A DNA stretch of 64,000 bases from Bog-473 sp963744225 (lineage in GTDB: Bacteria > Actinomycetota > Acidimicrobiia > Acidimicrobiales > RAAP-2): positions 434,001-498,000 of the forward strand of contig CAVUSV010000003.1 of the NCBI GenBank assembly GCA_963744225.1. The letters run 5' to 3'. The notes beneath the pieces are model-generated. The model was not told the DNA's origin, did no database searches, and saw nothing but the letters and a program-made list of their open reading frames with translations. The first letter of the stretch is position 1, and the number at the start of each line of letters is the position of its first letter. The position numbers and the translations under genes are program-made. This document shows, piece by piece, positions 8,824 to 17,112 of the stretch.

Positions 8824-9684
8824 ATGGCGAGAAGCTCCTCTGGAAAATCGGTCGCTCGCGCCGCCGCAACGGGCGGTGGCGCCACCTATCGCGGGCAGAT
8901 GCCAGTGAACTGGTATGCCGCGTTGGTCGTGATCGTCCTCGTCGGGCTCGGATCGGTCGCGTTCGCCAAGTACCACTACGACCAGAGCCCGCCCGTTGTC
9001 CAGCCGACCACGAACACGACCTGGCATGCTGCTCTCGCCTTCGACATCTGCGGCACCATGGAGCCGACGCTCGCCGCGTCGCCCGTCCCGGCCAAAACGG
9101 GACTCACCACGACGGGCAGCGGCGTCCTGCTCATCGCGCCCAAGACCGCGAGCGAGGCTGGGAACAACGCGACCCTGGGCAAGTTTGCCCAGGGGTACAC
9201 CGGTCTCACGCTGACCAATACCACCGTGAAGTACCCGTCCGCTCAGGTACCCGAGTACAAGAACGGTCAGAAGTCCGCGGCTGGCACACCCGACGCCGGC
9301 AAAGTGGGCGAAGTGCAGGCTCGGTTGTGGGTGCTGACGACGAAGACCAACAAGAATGGGCAGCAGGAGCAGGTCGAGACCGGCGGCGTCACCTCGGTGA
9401 AGCCGGCCGATCTCAAGTTCGTCAACCGCCAGGTGATTACCGTCGGCTTCGTGCCCGCCAACACGCAGCTGCCCAAGCCCCCGAGCTCGACCATTCTCGC
9501 ACTTGTGCAGGTGCTGCAAGGCGGCCAGCCGGTGGCGACGACGACGACCACGGCTGCTGGCGCGACGACGACCATCGCCCCCTCCGCCGCGACCACAACC
9601 AGCGTCCCGGCTTCGACCACCACGACGAAGCCCCCGTCCACCACGACGACGACGGCATCCTCGTCCAGCACCACGACGAAGTAA
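8824..9684 (+). CDS. Membrane-anchored protein with Thr-rich C-terminal tail, unknown function
   Basis: About 286 residues from ATG 8824. A single N-terminal membrane segment (WYAALVVIVLVGLGSVAFA) follows about 30 basic and small residues, so the bulk faces outside. The central 180 residues form an unrecognised domain (FDICGTMEPTLA, GKFAQGYTGL, RLWVLTTK, RQVITVGFVP). The last 60 residues are almost only Thr, Ala, Ser and Pro, like a wall-spanning or O-mannosylated linker. Its stop overlaps the start of the nucleotidyltransferase by one base (TAATG), so the two are cotranscribed. The Thr/Ser-rich tail next to a sugar-activating enzyme may hint at glycosylation; that is inference only. Confidence 0.75.
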   Translation: MARSSSGKSVARAAATGGGATYRGQMPVNWYAALVVIVLVGLGSVAFAKYHYDQSPPVVQPTTNTTWHAALAFDICGTMEPTLAASPVPAKTGLTTTGSGVLLIAPKTASEAGNNATLGKFAQGYTGLTLTNTTVKYPSAQVPEYKNGQKSAAGTPDAGKVGEVQARLWVLTTKTNKNGQQEQVETGGVTSVKPADLKFVNRQVITVGFVPANTQLPKPPSSTILALVQVLQGGQPVATTTTTAAGATTTIAPSAATTTSVPASTTTTKPPSTTTTTASSSSTTTK

Positions 9685-10760
9685 TGAAGGCAGTCGTCCT
9701 GGTCGGCGGCGAGGGGACGAGATTGCGTCCACTGACGCTCACGTCACCCAAGCAGATGCTCCCTATCGTCGGGGTTCCCATGATCGAGCGCGTGCTCGGG
9801 CACCTCGCTCACCACGGTGTCGACGAGGCGGTCCTGTCGCTGGGATACCTGCCGGACGCCTTCATGAAGGCCTATCCCGACGGGCACGCCGCTGGGATCC
9901 GGTTGGTCTACGCGGTCGAGCCCGAACCCCTCGATACGGCGGGGGCGGTGCGGTTTGCTGCGGCGTTCGCTGGCATCGACGAAACCTTCGTCGTGGTGAA
10001 CGGTGACGTCCTCACGGACCTCGATCTGACGAGCCTCATCGCGTTTCACCGCAAGCGGGGTGCTGAAGGAACGATCGCTCTGCACCCTGTGGCCGACCCG
10101 TCAGCGTTTGGCGTCGTACCGACCGACGACGAGGGTCGGGTAACCGCTTTCGTCGAGAAGCCACCGCGCGACGAGGCGCCCACGAACGAGATCAACGCGG
10201 GGACCTATGTGCTCGAGGCGTCCGTCCTGGCCCGAATCCCGGAGGGCGGCCGGGTCTCAATCGAGCGGGAGACCTTCCCCGCCATGGTGCGCGACCGCGC
10301 GCTCTTCGCCCGCTCCGATGACCGCTACTGGCTCGACACCGGAACCCCTTCGGCGTACTTGGACGCGAACTTCGACTACGTCAAACTGAAGCGCGGTCCA
10401 GTCGTCGCGCCCGGCCTGGTCGACCAGGGCCAGGGCATCTTCACGGAAGGTGACAGCAAGGTGGAGGGTGATGTGGTGGGACCCACCGTCTTCCTCTCGG
10501 GATGCGTGGTGGAGCCCGGGGCCCGGGTGGAGCGCAGCGTCGTCGGGCGTGGATCGGTCGTCTCTGCCGGCGCACTCGTGGCCGACTCGGTGGTCATGGA
10601 GGGCTGCCACGTCGCCGCAGATGCCAAAGTGTCCGGCTCCGTCATGGGCCCTCGTTCCATCGTCGGCCAACGAGGCGACGTCCGGCCGGTCTCTGTGCTT
10701 GGTGCTGATGCGGTGGTCTCCTCGGGGACTCTGGTCGACGGCGAGCGTGTCTCAGGCTGA
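9684..10760 (+). CDS. Sugar-1-phosphate nucleotidyltransferase (GDP-mannose pyrophosphorylase-like)
   Basis: 358 residues from the ATG that overlaps the upstream stop. The N-terminal nucleotidyltransferase domain has the signature VVLVGGEGTRLRPLT, then PKQMLPIVGVPMIERVL, VVVNGDVLTDLD, FVEKP and NAGTYVLE. The C-terminal third is a left-handed helix of hexapeptide type (VSVLGADAVVSSGTLV, SVVGRGSVVSAGALV). It makes an NDP-sugar from a sugar 1-phosphate and NTP. Mannose-1-phosphate guanylyltransferase fits best given the phosphomannomutase at 30.9 kb and the Rmd-like gene at 19.4 kb, but glucose or other sugars are possible. The epimerase gene starts 11 bases downstream. Confidence 0.87.
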   Translation: MKAVVLVGGEGTRLRPLTLTSPKQMLPIVGVPMIERVLGHLAHHGVDEAVLSLGYLPDAFMKAYPDGHAAGIRLVYAVEPEPLDTAGAVRFAAAFAGIDETFVVVNGDVLTDLDLTSLIAFHRKRGAEGTIALHPVADPSAFGVVPTDDEGRVTAFVEKPPRDEAPTNEINAGTYVLEASVLARIPEGGRVSIERETFPAMVRDRALFARSDDRYWLDTGTPSAYLDANFDYVKLKRGPVVAPGLVDQGQGIFTEGDSKVEGDVVGPTVFLSGCVVEPGARVERSVVGRGSVVSAGALVADSVVMEGCHVAADAKVSGSVMGPRSIVGQRGDVRPVSVLGADAVVSSGTLVDGERVSG

Positions 10761-10770
10761 GAGGACAGGT

Positions 10771-11722
10771 ATGCGGACGCTAGTCACGGGAGGCGCAGGT
10801 TTCATCGGTTCCAATCTGGTCGACCGCCTCTTGGTCGAGGGGCACGAGGTCGATGTCGTCGACGACTTCTCGACCGGTTCTCTGTCGAATCTCGCGGAAG
10901 CACGGAGCAGCGCGGGCCGGGCGCTCACCATCCACCACCTCGATATCAGCGCGCCCGGCCGTCGTCGAGCTCATGGCCCGTCGGCGCCCCGAGCTCGTCT
11001 TTCACCTCGCTGCGCAGGCTGACGTGCGGGTCTCGGTCGCCCGCCCCGCCTTCGACGCCACGGTCAACATCGTCGGATCCCTCAACATCCTTGAAGGGGC
11101 GCGCCGGGCCGAGTCCGAGCGCGTGGTCTTTGCCGCCAGCGGCGGCACGCTCTACGGAGAACCGAGCCCCGAGGATCTCCCGGTGCGTGAGTCGCACCCC
11201 CAACAGCCACTGTCGCCCTACGGGGTGGCCAAGAAGGCGGTGATCGACTACCTGATTGCCTACCGAGAGATGCACGCCCTCGAGTTCTGCGCCCTCGCCC
11301 TGGGCAACGTCTATGGGCCCCGGCAGGATCCCCATGGAGAGGCCGGAGTGGCCGCCATCTTCGCCGAGCGCATCCTGCGTGGCGATCCGGTGACCATCTT
11401 CGGGGACGGAGAGCAGACGAGGGACTTCGTTTTTGTCGACGACGTCGTCGACGCCTTCGTCCGGGCCGCGACCAGGGGCGGCGGTCTGATCTGCAACATC
11501 GGCACGGGGCGGGAGACGTCGGTCAACCACCTGTTCGCCACCATGGTGGCCCAGGCGGGTGCCGAGGTGACGCCGGTGATGGCGCCGGCGCGGCCGGGTG
11601 AGCTCCAGCGCTCGAGCCTCGACATTGAGCGGGCGGCCATTCAGCTCGGATGGCGCCCCTGGACCGAGTTGGCCGACGGGACGCGCGCCGTCCTCGAGTT
11701 CGTGGGCGAACGACGGGGCTGA
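10771..11722 (+). CDS. NDP-sugar epimerase/dehydratase (GalE-like), frameshifted
   Basis: ATG at 10771, 5 bases after a GAGAGGA ribosome site. The N-terminus reads LVTGGAGFIGSNLVDRLL and VVDDFSTGS (NAD-binding). Then the frame changes at the CCC run 10954-10956, where one extra C fits, and continues with LVFHLAAQADVRVSV, the catalytic YGVAKKAVIDYL (YxxxK), LGNVYGPRQDP and FVFVDDVVDAFV. Restored length is about 317 residues, normal for UDP-glucose 4-epimerase and related enzymes. It acts on the nucleotide sugar probably made by the gene upstream. The 3' end is 6 bases from the convergent cofE stop. Confidence 0.85.
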
Positions 11723-11728
11723 GCGGGC

Positions 11729-12460
11729 TCAGCGAAAGAGGTCTTCCTCCGGCGGACGGACGATCTCGGCCTTGACCGACGCTGGGCGCAGCCACTCCTG
11801 GGGCACGCCGCGCACGATGGCGACCGGAATGCCCCGGTCCTTGCCCATCACGAGTTCGGCCGCGGAGGCGAGTTCGTCCGCGACACAGACCTCAGTTGCC
11901 GTGAGCTCGCGGCCCCCCGCATCGTGGGTGCCCCTCAAGTCGACGACGGCGGCCACGCCCGCGCATCCGATTGCCACATCAGTGACGCCGCGCCGCCACG
12001 GCCTGCCGAAGGTGTCCGAGACGATGACTCCGACACTGACGCCGAGGGCGTTCAGCAGCCCCGCCCTGATCCGACGGGCCGAGCGGTCGGCATCGTCGGG
12101 GAGGAGTGCGGCGGTCCCGTCGGCGACATTGGACAGGTCGACGCCGGCATTGGCGCAGATGAAGCCGTGACGGGTCTCGCTGATGACGAGATCACCGCGG
12201 CGGCGCAACATGCGGGTGGACTCCTGGGCGACGAGCGTCAGCTTCGCCCCGGCATCACGATGATCGATCGCGACGAGCCTGCCTTCCGCCTTGGACACGA
12301 TCTTCTGGGTGACGACGACGACGTCGCCGTCGTTGAGCCGCGGCCCGTCGGGGCATGCCGGCGCCACGGACTCGGCGATCAACCGGGCGAGGTCCGTCCC
12401 CGGCGTCACCTCGCCGACCCCCGCGACCGGGAGCACCCGCATCCCTTCAGCCTGCGGCAT
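11729..12460 (-). CDS. cofE: Coenzyme F420-0:L-glutamate ligase CofE
   Basis: 243 residues. It begins with VLPVAGVGEVTPGTDLA and has GDVVVVTQKIVSKAEGR, the GTP-binding region of CofE, followed by SDTFGRPWRRGVTDVAIG and GKDRGIPVAIVRG. It adds glutamates to F420-0 with GTP in the cytoplasm. The mycobacterial counterpart FbiB carries an extra C-terminal nitroreductase-like domain that reduces dehydro-F420; that domain is absent here, so another protein must do that step if the actinobacterial route is used. It overlaps the 3' end of cofD by 14 bases, giving a cofD-cofE operon. The two LLM-type oxidoreductases at 40-42 kb are likely F420 users. Confidence 0.92.
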   Translation of the reverse strand: MPQAEGMRVLPVAGVGEVTPGTDLARLIAESVAPACPDGPRLNDGDVVVVTQKIVSKAEGRLVAIDHRDAGAKLTLVAQESTRMLRRRGDLVISETRHGFICANAGVDLSNVADGTAALLPDDADRSARRIRAGLLNALGVSVGVIVSDTFGRPWRRGVTDVAIGCAGVAAVVDLRGTHDAGGRELTATEVCVADELASAAELVMGKDRGIPVAIVRGVPQEWLRPASVKAEIVRPPEEDLFR

Positions 12461-13394
12461 CGAGGACCGTCCGGGCCAGGTCCGCCGCTCGTTCGGGAGA
12501 GCTCATGATGGCGGGGGTCACGACACAGCGGACTCCCTCCGCCTCCACGCTCGGGGCCCTGGACTCGTCGGCCACGTCCACGACCAGCGTGCCCACCCAT
12601 GGGGCGTAGAGCCTGGCCACCCCCGCCACCGACGCCTCCGCCCCGAGCTCGGCCATGAGCCGGTCGGCGGGACCCTTCAAGGCGGCTCCGGCCACGATGG
12701 GCGACACGGCGACGACCCGTGTCCTGCGAGCGGTCAACGCCTCGCGGATGCCCGGGACGGCCAGTAAGGGCCCGATGGAGACGACGGGGTTCGACGGGCA
12801 CACCACGATCGTGTCCGCGGTCTGCAGAGACTCCATGACCCCAGGTGCGGGCCGAGTCGAGCCCGCGCCCTCGAACCGCACGCCGCTCACCGCCACCTCG
12901 TGGTGCAGCCGCACGAAGTAGTCCTGGAAATCGACCTCCGTGCCGGCGGGTCCCAACCCGCTTGCCTCGGCCAGCGTCACGCGGGTGCGCAGCGGGTCGT
13001 CGGTCACCGGGATCATGTGCACCGAAACGCCGCGGCGGCGGCAGAGGTCAGCGGTTACGGAGCTGAGGGTCTCGCCCGCCTGCAGGCGCCCCGTGCGGAA
13101 CAGGTGGGTCGCCAGGTCGCGATCGCCAAGTCGAAACCAGTCATCACCGCCGAGACGGGCGAGCTCGTCCATGGCAGCCCAGCTCTCACCGGCCACGCCC
13201 CATCCGGTCTCGCGATTGTCCATGCCGGCCAACGTGTAGGTGACCGTGTCGAGATCGGGGCTGATGTGCAGACCGTGCAGGACCATGTCATCGCCCACGT
13301 TGACGATGGCCGTGATCTCGCCCGGCGGCATGACGCGCACGAGCCCGGAGAGCATCCGGGCGGCCCCGACGCCGCCGCACAGGGCCACCAGCAC
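12447..13394 (-). CDS. cofD: 2-phospho-L-lactate (or phosphoenolpyruvate) transferase CofD/FbiA
   Basis: About 315 residues from GTG 13394. It starts VLVALCGGVGAARMLSGL, the conserved CofD N-terminus, then IVNVGDDMVLHGLHISPDLDTV, ETWGVAGES-like residues, WFRLGDRDLATHLFRT and VCPSNPVVSIGPLLAV. It joins the lactyl-2-diphospho-5'-guanosine (or enolpyruvyl) group to the deazaflavin Fo to give (dehydro-)F420-0. An open frame runs far upstream of this GTG, antisense to the ligase gene, but the family start and the ATG-free upstream frame argue for GTG 13394. It is divergent from the acyl-CoA synthetase, with 66 bases between starts for both promoters. Confidence 0.92.
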   Translation of the reverse strand: MLVALCGGVGAARMLSGLVRVMPPGEITAIVNVGDDMVLHGLHISPDLDTVTYTLAGMDNRETGWGVAGESWAAMDELARLGGDDWFRLGDRDLATHLFRTGRLQAGETLSSVTADLCRRRGVSVHMIPVTDDPLRTRVTLAEASGLGPAGTEVDFQDYFVRLHHEVAVSGVRFEGAGSTRPAPGVMESLQTADTIVVCPSNPVVSIGPLLAVPGIREALTARRTRVVAVSPIVAGAALKGPADRLMAELGAEASVAGVARLYAPWVGTLVVDVADESRAPSVEAEGVRCVVTPAIMSSPERAADLARTVLDAAG

Positions 13395-13460
13395 GCCGCG
13401 AGCATAGGAGCGTCCGTGCGGCGGTCCGTCGGGCCGCCCCTGATACCATCGCCGCCCGCC

Positions 13461-15116
13461 ATGCCACAGCGCATACCCTCGGATCGGCACCAGACCGTGG
13501 TGTCGCTCTTGCGGCAGGCGGCGCAGGTCAACGGTGACCTCGAGGCGTACGTCGAGCCCGCCGGGGAAGGCGGGCGCCGGCACCTCACCTTTGCGGAGTG
13601 GGATCGCGCCGCCGACGGCGTCGCGGGCGACCTGGCCCGCCGCGGCGTCCGCAAGGGAGACGTCGTGTGTCTGCTCCTGCCATCTTCGATCGACTACGCG
13701 GTCCTGTACGCCGCGTTGCTTCGCCTGGGAGCCATCACCTCTGGCATCAATCCCCGCATGGGTGCGGGCGAAATGGCATCCATCGTCGAGCGGGCGGCGC
13801 CGGTGCTCCTCGTGGCGGACCCCGACACGACCACACCAGACATCACAGGCGTCGACGTGGTCGAGCGGAGCGAGATGGCAACGGCGTGGGCCGAGGACCC
13901 GCCTGGGCAGTGGCCCCTCCTCGGGCCGCACGACCCGGTGGCGGTGGTCTGGACCAGCGGGACCACCGGCCAACCCAAAGGAGCGCTCTTTGACCACGCC
14001 AACTTGGCCGCGGTGGCGCGAGGCACTGACGCGTTGAGCCAGCCGGGCGACCGCCGGCTCTCGCCGCTGCCCTTCGCGCACGTGGGCTACATGACGCGGG
14101 CGTGGGACGAGATCGCCAACGCCGTCACGACGATCATCACGCCAACGCCGTGGCGTGCCGACGATGCCATCCGCATCATGGCGGACGAGTCGGTGACCGT
14201 GGCGCAGGGCGTGCCGACGCAATACACCTTGATGCTCGCGAGCGCCGACCTGGCTCGGGCCGATCTGGGCGCGCTGCGAGTCGTCGGGACAGGGGCGGCG
14301 CGCGTGCCCGCCGCACTGGTGGCCGAAGTGCGCCGCCGTTTTGGCGTCCCCGTCGTTGTCCGCTACACCTCGACGGAGGCGTCCCTCGGTACCGGCACCA
14401 CGCTGACGTCGTCCGACGAGGAGGTGGCCACGACGGTGGGCCGCCCCGTCGCCGGCGTCGAACTGGCAATCGTCGACGATCAGGGCACAGCGGTCCCGGT
14501 CGGGTCGGTCGGCCGGGTCCTGCTCCGTTCGGCCGCCACCATGCGCGGCTATTGGGGCCGTGGTCCGGGCCGGGGGCGCCGCGCCGACGAGCTCATCGAC
14601 GCGGAGGCGACGGCCGCCGTCCTCGGCGCCGACGGCTGGCTGACCACCGGCGACTTCGGGAGGCTCACCACGGGGGGGAATCTCCAGCTGTCGGGGCGGG
14701 CGCACGAGCGCTACATCCGGGGCGGCTACAACATCTATCCGGCGGAGGTCGAGGAGACGCTGTCGTCCCACCCTGGGGTCGCCCGGGTCGCGGTGGTCGG
14801 CGTGCCCGACGACGTCCTCGGTGAGATAGGAGTTGCTGTCGTCGAGGCCAAGGCCGGCGCCAGTGCGCCCGACCTCGGCGAACTGCGGGCGCACTGTGCC
14901 CGTTCTCTGTCCGACTACAAGGCTCCCGACGCCCTCGTGGTCGTCGACGAACTGCCCCTGACCCCGATGATGAAGGTCGACCCCGCCGCACTCGCTGCGC
15001 TCGGTCTACGGGGGGCCGACGAGCGGCGCGTGCACCTGGCGCAGAGTCGTGGTCCCGGCTCCGGGGTGCTAGGCAGTGAGCCCACCGGAGCAGAAGACAA
15101 GAAGGAGCCTGCATGA
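13461..15116 (+). CDS. AMP-forming acyl-CoA synthetase/ligase
   Basis: 551 residues from ATG 13461. The adenylate-forming motifs are clear: VVWTSGTTGQPKGALFDH (the phosphate-binding loop), RYTSTEASLGTG, DGWLTTGDFGRL and SGRAHERYIRGGYNIYPAEVEE in the C-terminal lid. The catalytic lysine region near PLTPMMKVDPAAL is shorter than usual. It activates a carboxylic acid with ATP and CoA; the acid is not known. Its stop overlaps the start of the SDR gene (ATGA), so the two proteins probably act in one pathway. No KstR-like site is seen in the 66-base upstream gap. Confidence 0.88.
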   Translation: MPQRIPSDRHQTVVSLLRQAAQVNGDLEAYVEPAGEGGRRHLTFAEWDRAADGVAGDLARRGVRKGDVVCLLLPSSIDYAVLYAALLRLGAITSGINPRMGAGEMASIVERAAPVLLVADPDTTTPDITGVDVVERSEMATAWAEDPPGQWPLLGPHDPVAVVWTSGTTGQPKGALFDHANLAAVARGTDALSQPGDRRLSPLPFAHVGYMTRAWDEIANAVTTIITPTPWRADDAIRIMADESVTVAQGVPTQYTLMLASADLARADLGALRVVGTGAARVPAALVAEVRRRFGVPVVVRYTSTEASLGTGTTLTSSDEEVATTVGRPVAGVELAIVDDQGTAVPVGSVGRVLLRSAATMRGYWGRGPGRGRRADELIDAEATAAVLGADGWLTTGDFGRLTTGGNLQLSGRAHERYIRGGYNIYPAEVEETLSSHPGVARVAVVGVPDDVLGEIGVAVVEAKAGASAPDLGELRAHCARSLSDYKAPDALVVVDELPLTPMMKVDPAALAALGLRGADERRVHLAQSRGPGSGVLGSEPTGAEDKKEPA

Positions 15117-15940
15117 GCCCCACCACAAGAGTCGGGCAGTCGGATCCCACCAGGGGGACGGCGCCCGAAGCGGTCACACCCGGCCGTTACGCCGGACACG
15201 TGGCGGTGGTCACCGGGGCCGGCTCCGGGATTGGGCGGGCCACGGCGCGCCGGCTGGCCGCCGAGGGTGCCGCGGTGGCATGCCTCGACCTGGCGGCCGA
15301 CGCCATTGACGCGGTGGCGGCCGAGATCAACGCGGAGGCCCGTGACGCCGGAGGGAGCGCCGTCGCGTTGCGCTGCGACGTCACGGACGAGGACGCCGTC
15401 TCTGGTGCCGTCTCCCAGGCTCGTGAGGAGCTTGGTCACATCACCAACCTGTGCAACATCGCAGGCATCGGCGGGTTTGCGCACACGCCCGAGCAGACGT
15501 TGATCGGTTGGGACAAGATCATCGCGGTCAACCTGACCGGAACCTTCCTCATGTGCCGTGCGGTGCTCCCGGGAATGATCGAGCACGGTGGTGCGATCGT
15601 CAACACCGTCTCGACGGCAGGCATCGTCGGCCAGCCGTACTCCGCCGCCTATTCCGCGTCCAAGGGTGGTGTCAAGATGCTGACCAAGGCCCTCGCGGTC
15701 GAGTACATGGCGCGCGGCGTCCGGGTGAACGGCGTGGCGCCCGGCGGCGTGGACACCCCGATCATCCACAACTTCGGGCCGCCCAAGGACGCCGACTGGA
15801 AGCTGATCGAGCGGTTGATGACCCCGATCGGGTTCGCCTACCCGCACGAGATCGCGGGGGCCTTCGCCTACCTCGGGTCGCACGAAGCGGACTACGTGAC
15901 CGGAGCGATCCTTTCGATCGACGGGGCGATCACGACCTGA
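15113..15940 (+). CDS. Short-chain dehydrogenase/reductase (classical SDR)
   Basis: 275 residues. Cofactor motif VVTGAGSGIGRATA near residue 30, then CNIAGIGGF (NNAG-like), Ser167 in NTVSTAGIVG, and Tyr180 and Lys184 in YSASKGG, so the catalytic triad is complete. It closes with VNGVAPGGVDTPI and GAILSIDGAIT. It oxidises an alcohol or reduces a ketone with NAD(P). A strong AAGGAG at 15102-15107 lies 5 bases before the ATG, and the start overlaps the stop of the synthetase, so it follows that enzyme in the same transcript. The first 20 residues (PTTRVGQSDP...) are a family-atypical extension. Confidence 0.9.
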   Translation: MSPTTRVGQSDPTRGTAPEAVTPGRYAGHVAVVTGAGSGIGRATARRLAAEGAAVACLDLAADAIDAVAAEINAEARDAGGSAVALRCDVTDEDAVSGAVSQAREELGHITNLCNIAGIGGFAHTPEQTLIGWDKIIAVNLTGTFLMCRAVLPGMIEHGGAIVNTVSTAGIVGQPYSAAYSASKGGVKMLTKALAVEYMARGVRVNGVAPGGVDTPIIHNFGPPKDADWKLIERLMTPIGFAYPHEIAGAFAYLGSHEADYVTGAILSIDGAITT

Positions 15941-15945
15941 GCGCC

Positions 15946-17112
15946 GTGGGCACGTCCCGGCCCGCCGAGCGGGCGCGGCTGCGCGTTGCGCTCGACGCGA
16001 CGCCATTGCTCGGCCTCCCCACGGGCATCGGAGCCTTCTGCTACGGCGCCCTCGGTGCCCTGGCGACCCGTCCCGACATCGAGGTCGGCGCGTACGCCGT
16101 GAGCTGGCGGCGGCGCGGCCGGATCGAGGCAGAGCTGCCTGCCGGCGTCGTCGCGCGCCAGCGGCCGATGCCGGCCCGGCCGTTGCACGCGCTCTGGGCG
16201 CGCTGGAACGCGCCACCGCTGGAGTGGTTCGTCGGATCCGCCGACGTCGTGCACGGCACGAACTTCGTCGTGCCTCCGGCGGGACGCGCCGCCACTGTCG
16301 TCTCGGTGCACGACCTCACGCCGCTGCATCACCCCGAGCTCTGCAACGAGGCGACGCTGGCCTACCCCGGGCTGATCCGGCGTGCGCTGGGGCGGGGGGC
16401 CTGGGTCCACGCCGACTCGGCCTTCGTGGCGGGAGAGGTGATCGACGCGTTCGGAGCCGACCCCGCCCGCGTGCGGGTCGTCCACCCCGGGGTCCCCGGC
16501 CTGCCCGAGGTCGCGGAGGCTGAGACGGCGGCCACATTGGCGCGGCTGCTCCCGTCGGTGTCCGGGCGGTACTGCCTGGCGGTGGGGACGGCGGAACCTC
16601 GCAAGGACCTACCGGGGCTGGTGGCGGCGTTTGGTGACGTGGCCTCCCGCCACGGCGATCTCTCCCTCGTGCTTGCTGGGCCGCCGGGATGGGGTGAGCA
16701 GGCGCTCGCCGCTTCCGTCGCCGCCTCGCCGGCCCGAGACAGGATCGTGCGCACGGGGTGGGTCGGGACGCGTGACCTGGCCGTGTTGTTGTCGCGCGCC
16801 AGTGTCCTCGCCTACCCCTCACTCTATGAGGGGTTCGGCTTCCCACCCTTGGAGGCGATGCGCGCCGGCGTGCCCGTGGTGGCGACGCGTGCCGGCTCGT
16901 TGCCCGAAGTCCTCGGGGACGGGGCGCTCATGGTCGATCCCGGCGATCACGACGGGCTCGTCCAGGCGCTCGACGACTGCCTCGACGACGACGGGCTGCG
17001 GCACCGGTTGATCGCCGCAGGCGCGGCCTGGTCGGCGCGGTTCTCCTGGGAGGGGTGCGGTGCCGGGCTGGAAGGTCTGTACCGCGACATGGTCAAGGGC
17101 GCGCGTGCCTGA
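15946..17112 (+). CDS. Glycosyltransferase family 4 (first of three in tandem)
   Basis: About 388 residues from GTG 15946, five bases after the SDR stop. GT-B fold landmarks: LPTGIGAFCYGALGAL near the N-terminus, VHGTNFVVPPAGR, VSVHDLTPLHHPE, CLAVGTAEPRKDLPGLVAAF, VLAYPSLYEGFGFPPLEAMRAGVPVVATR (the EX7E nucleotide-sugar site) and ALMVDPGDHDGL. It is a retaining glycosyltransferase, probably mannosyl- or similar, working on an envelope polysaccharide on the cytoplasmic face. It is followed by two paralogues with overlaps of 8 and 4 bases. The three share the GT4 core but differ in the N-terminal acceptor half, as expected for successive linkages in one repeat unit. Confidence 0.88.
   Translation: MGTSRPAERARLRVALDATPLLGLPTGIGAFCYGALGALATRPDIEVGAYAVSWRRRGRIEAELPAGVVARQRPMPARPLHALWARWNAPPLEWFVGSADVVHGTNFVVPPAGRAATVVSVHDLTPLHHPELCNEATLAYPGLIRRALGRGAWVHADSAFVAGEVIDAFGADPARVRVVHPGVPGLPEVAEAETAATLARLLPSVSGRYCLAVGTAEPRKDLPGLVAAFGDVASRHGDLSLVLAGPPGWGEQALAASVAASPARDRIVRTGWVGTRDLAVLLSRASVLAYPSLYEGFGFPPLEAMRAGVPVVATRAGSLPEVLGDGALMVDPGDHDGLVQALDDCLDDDGLRHRLIAAGAAWSARFSWEGCGAGLEGLYRDMVKGARA

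Noticed and set aside
12461..14894. A very long minus-strand frame running upstream of cofD
   Set aside because: Its first 500 codons are antisense to the acyl-CoA synthetase and are rich in Arg, His and Gly without domain signals; only the last part is CofD.
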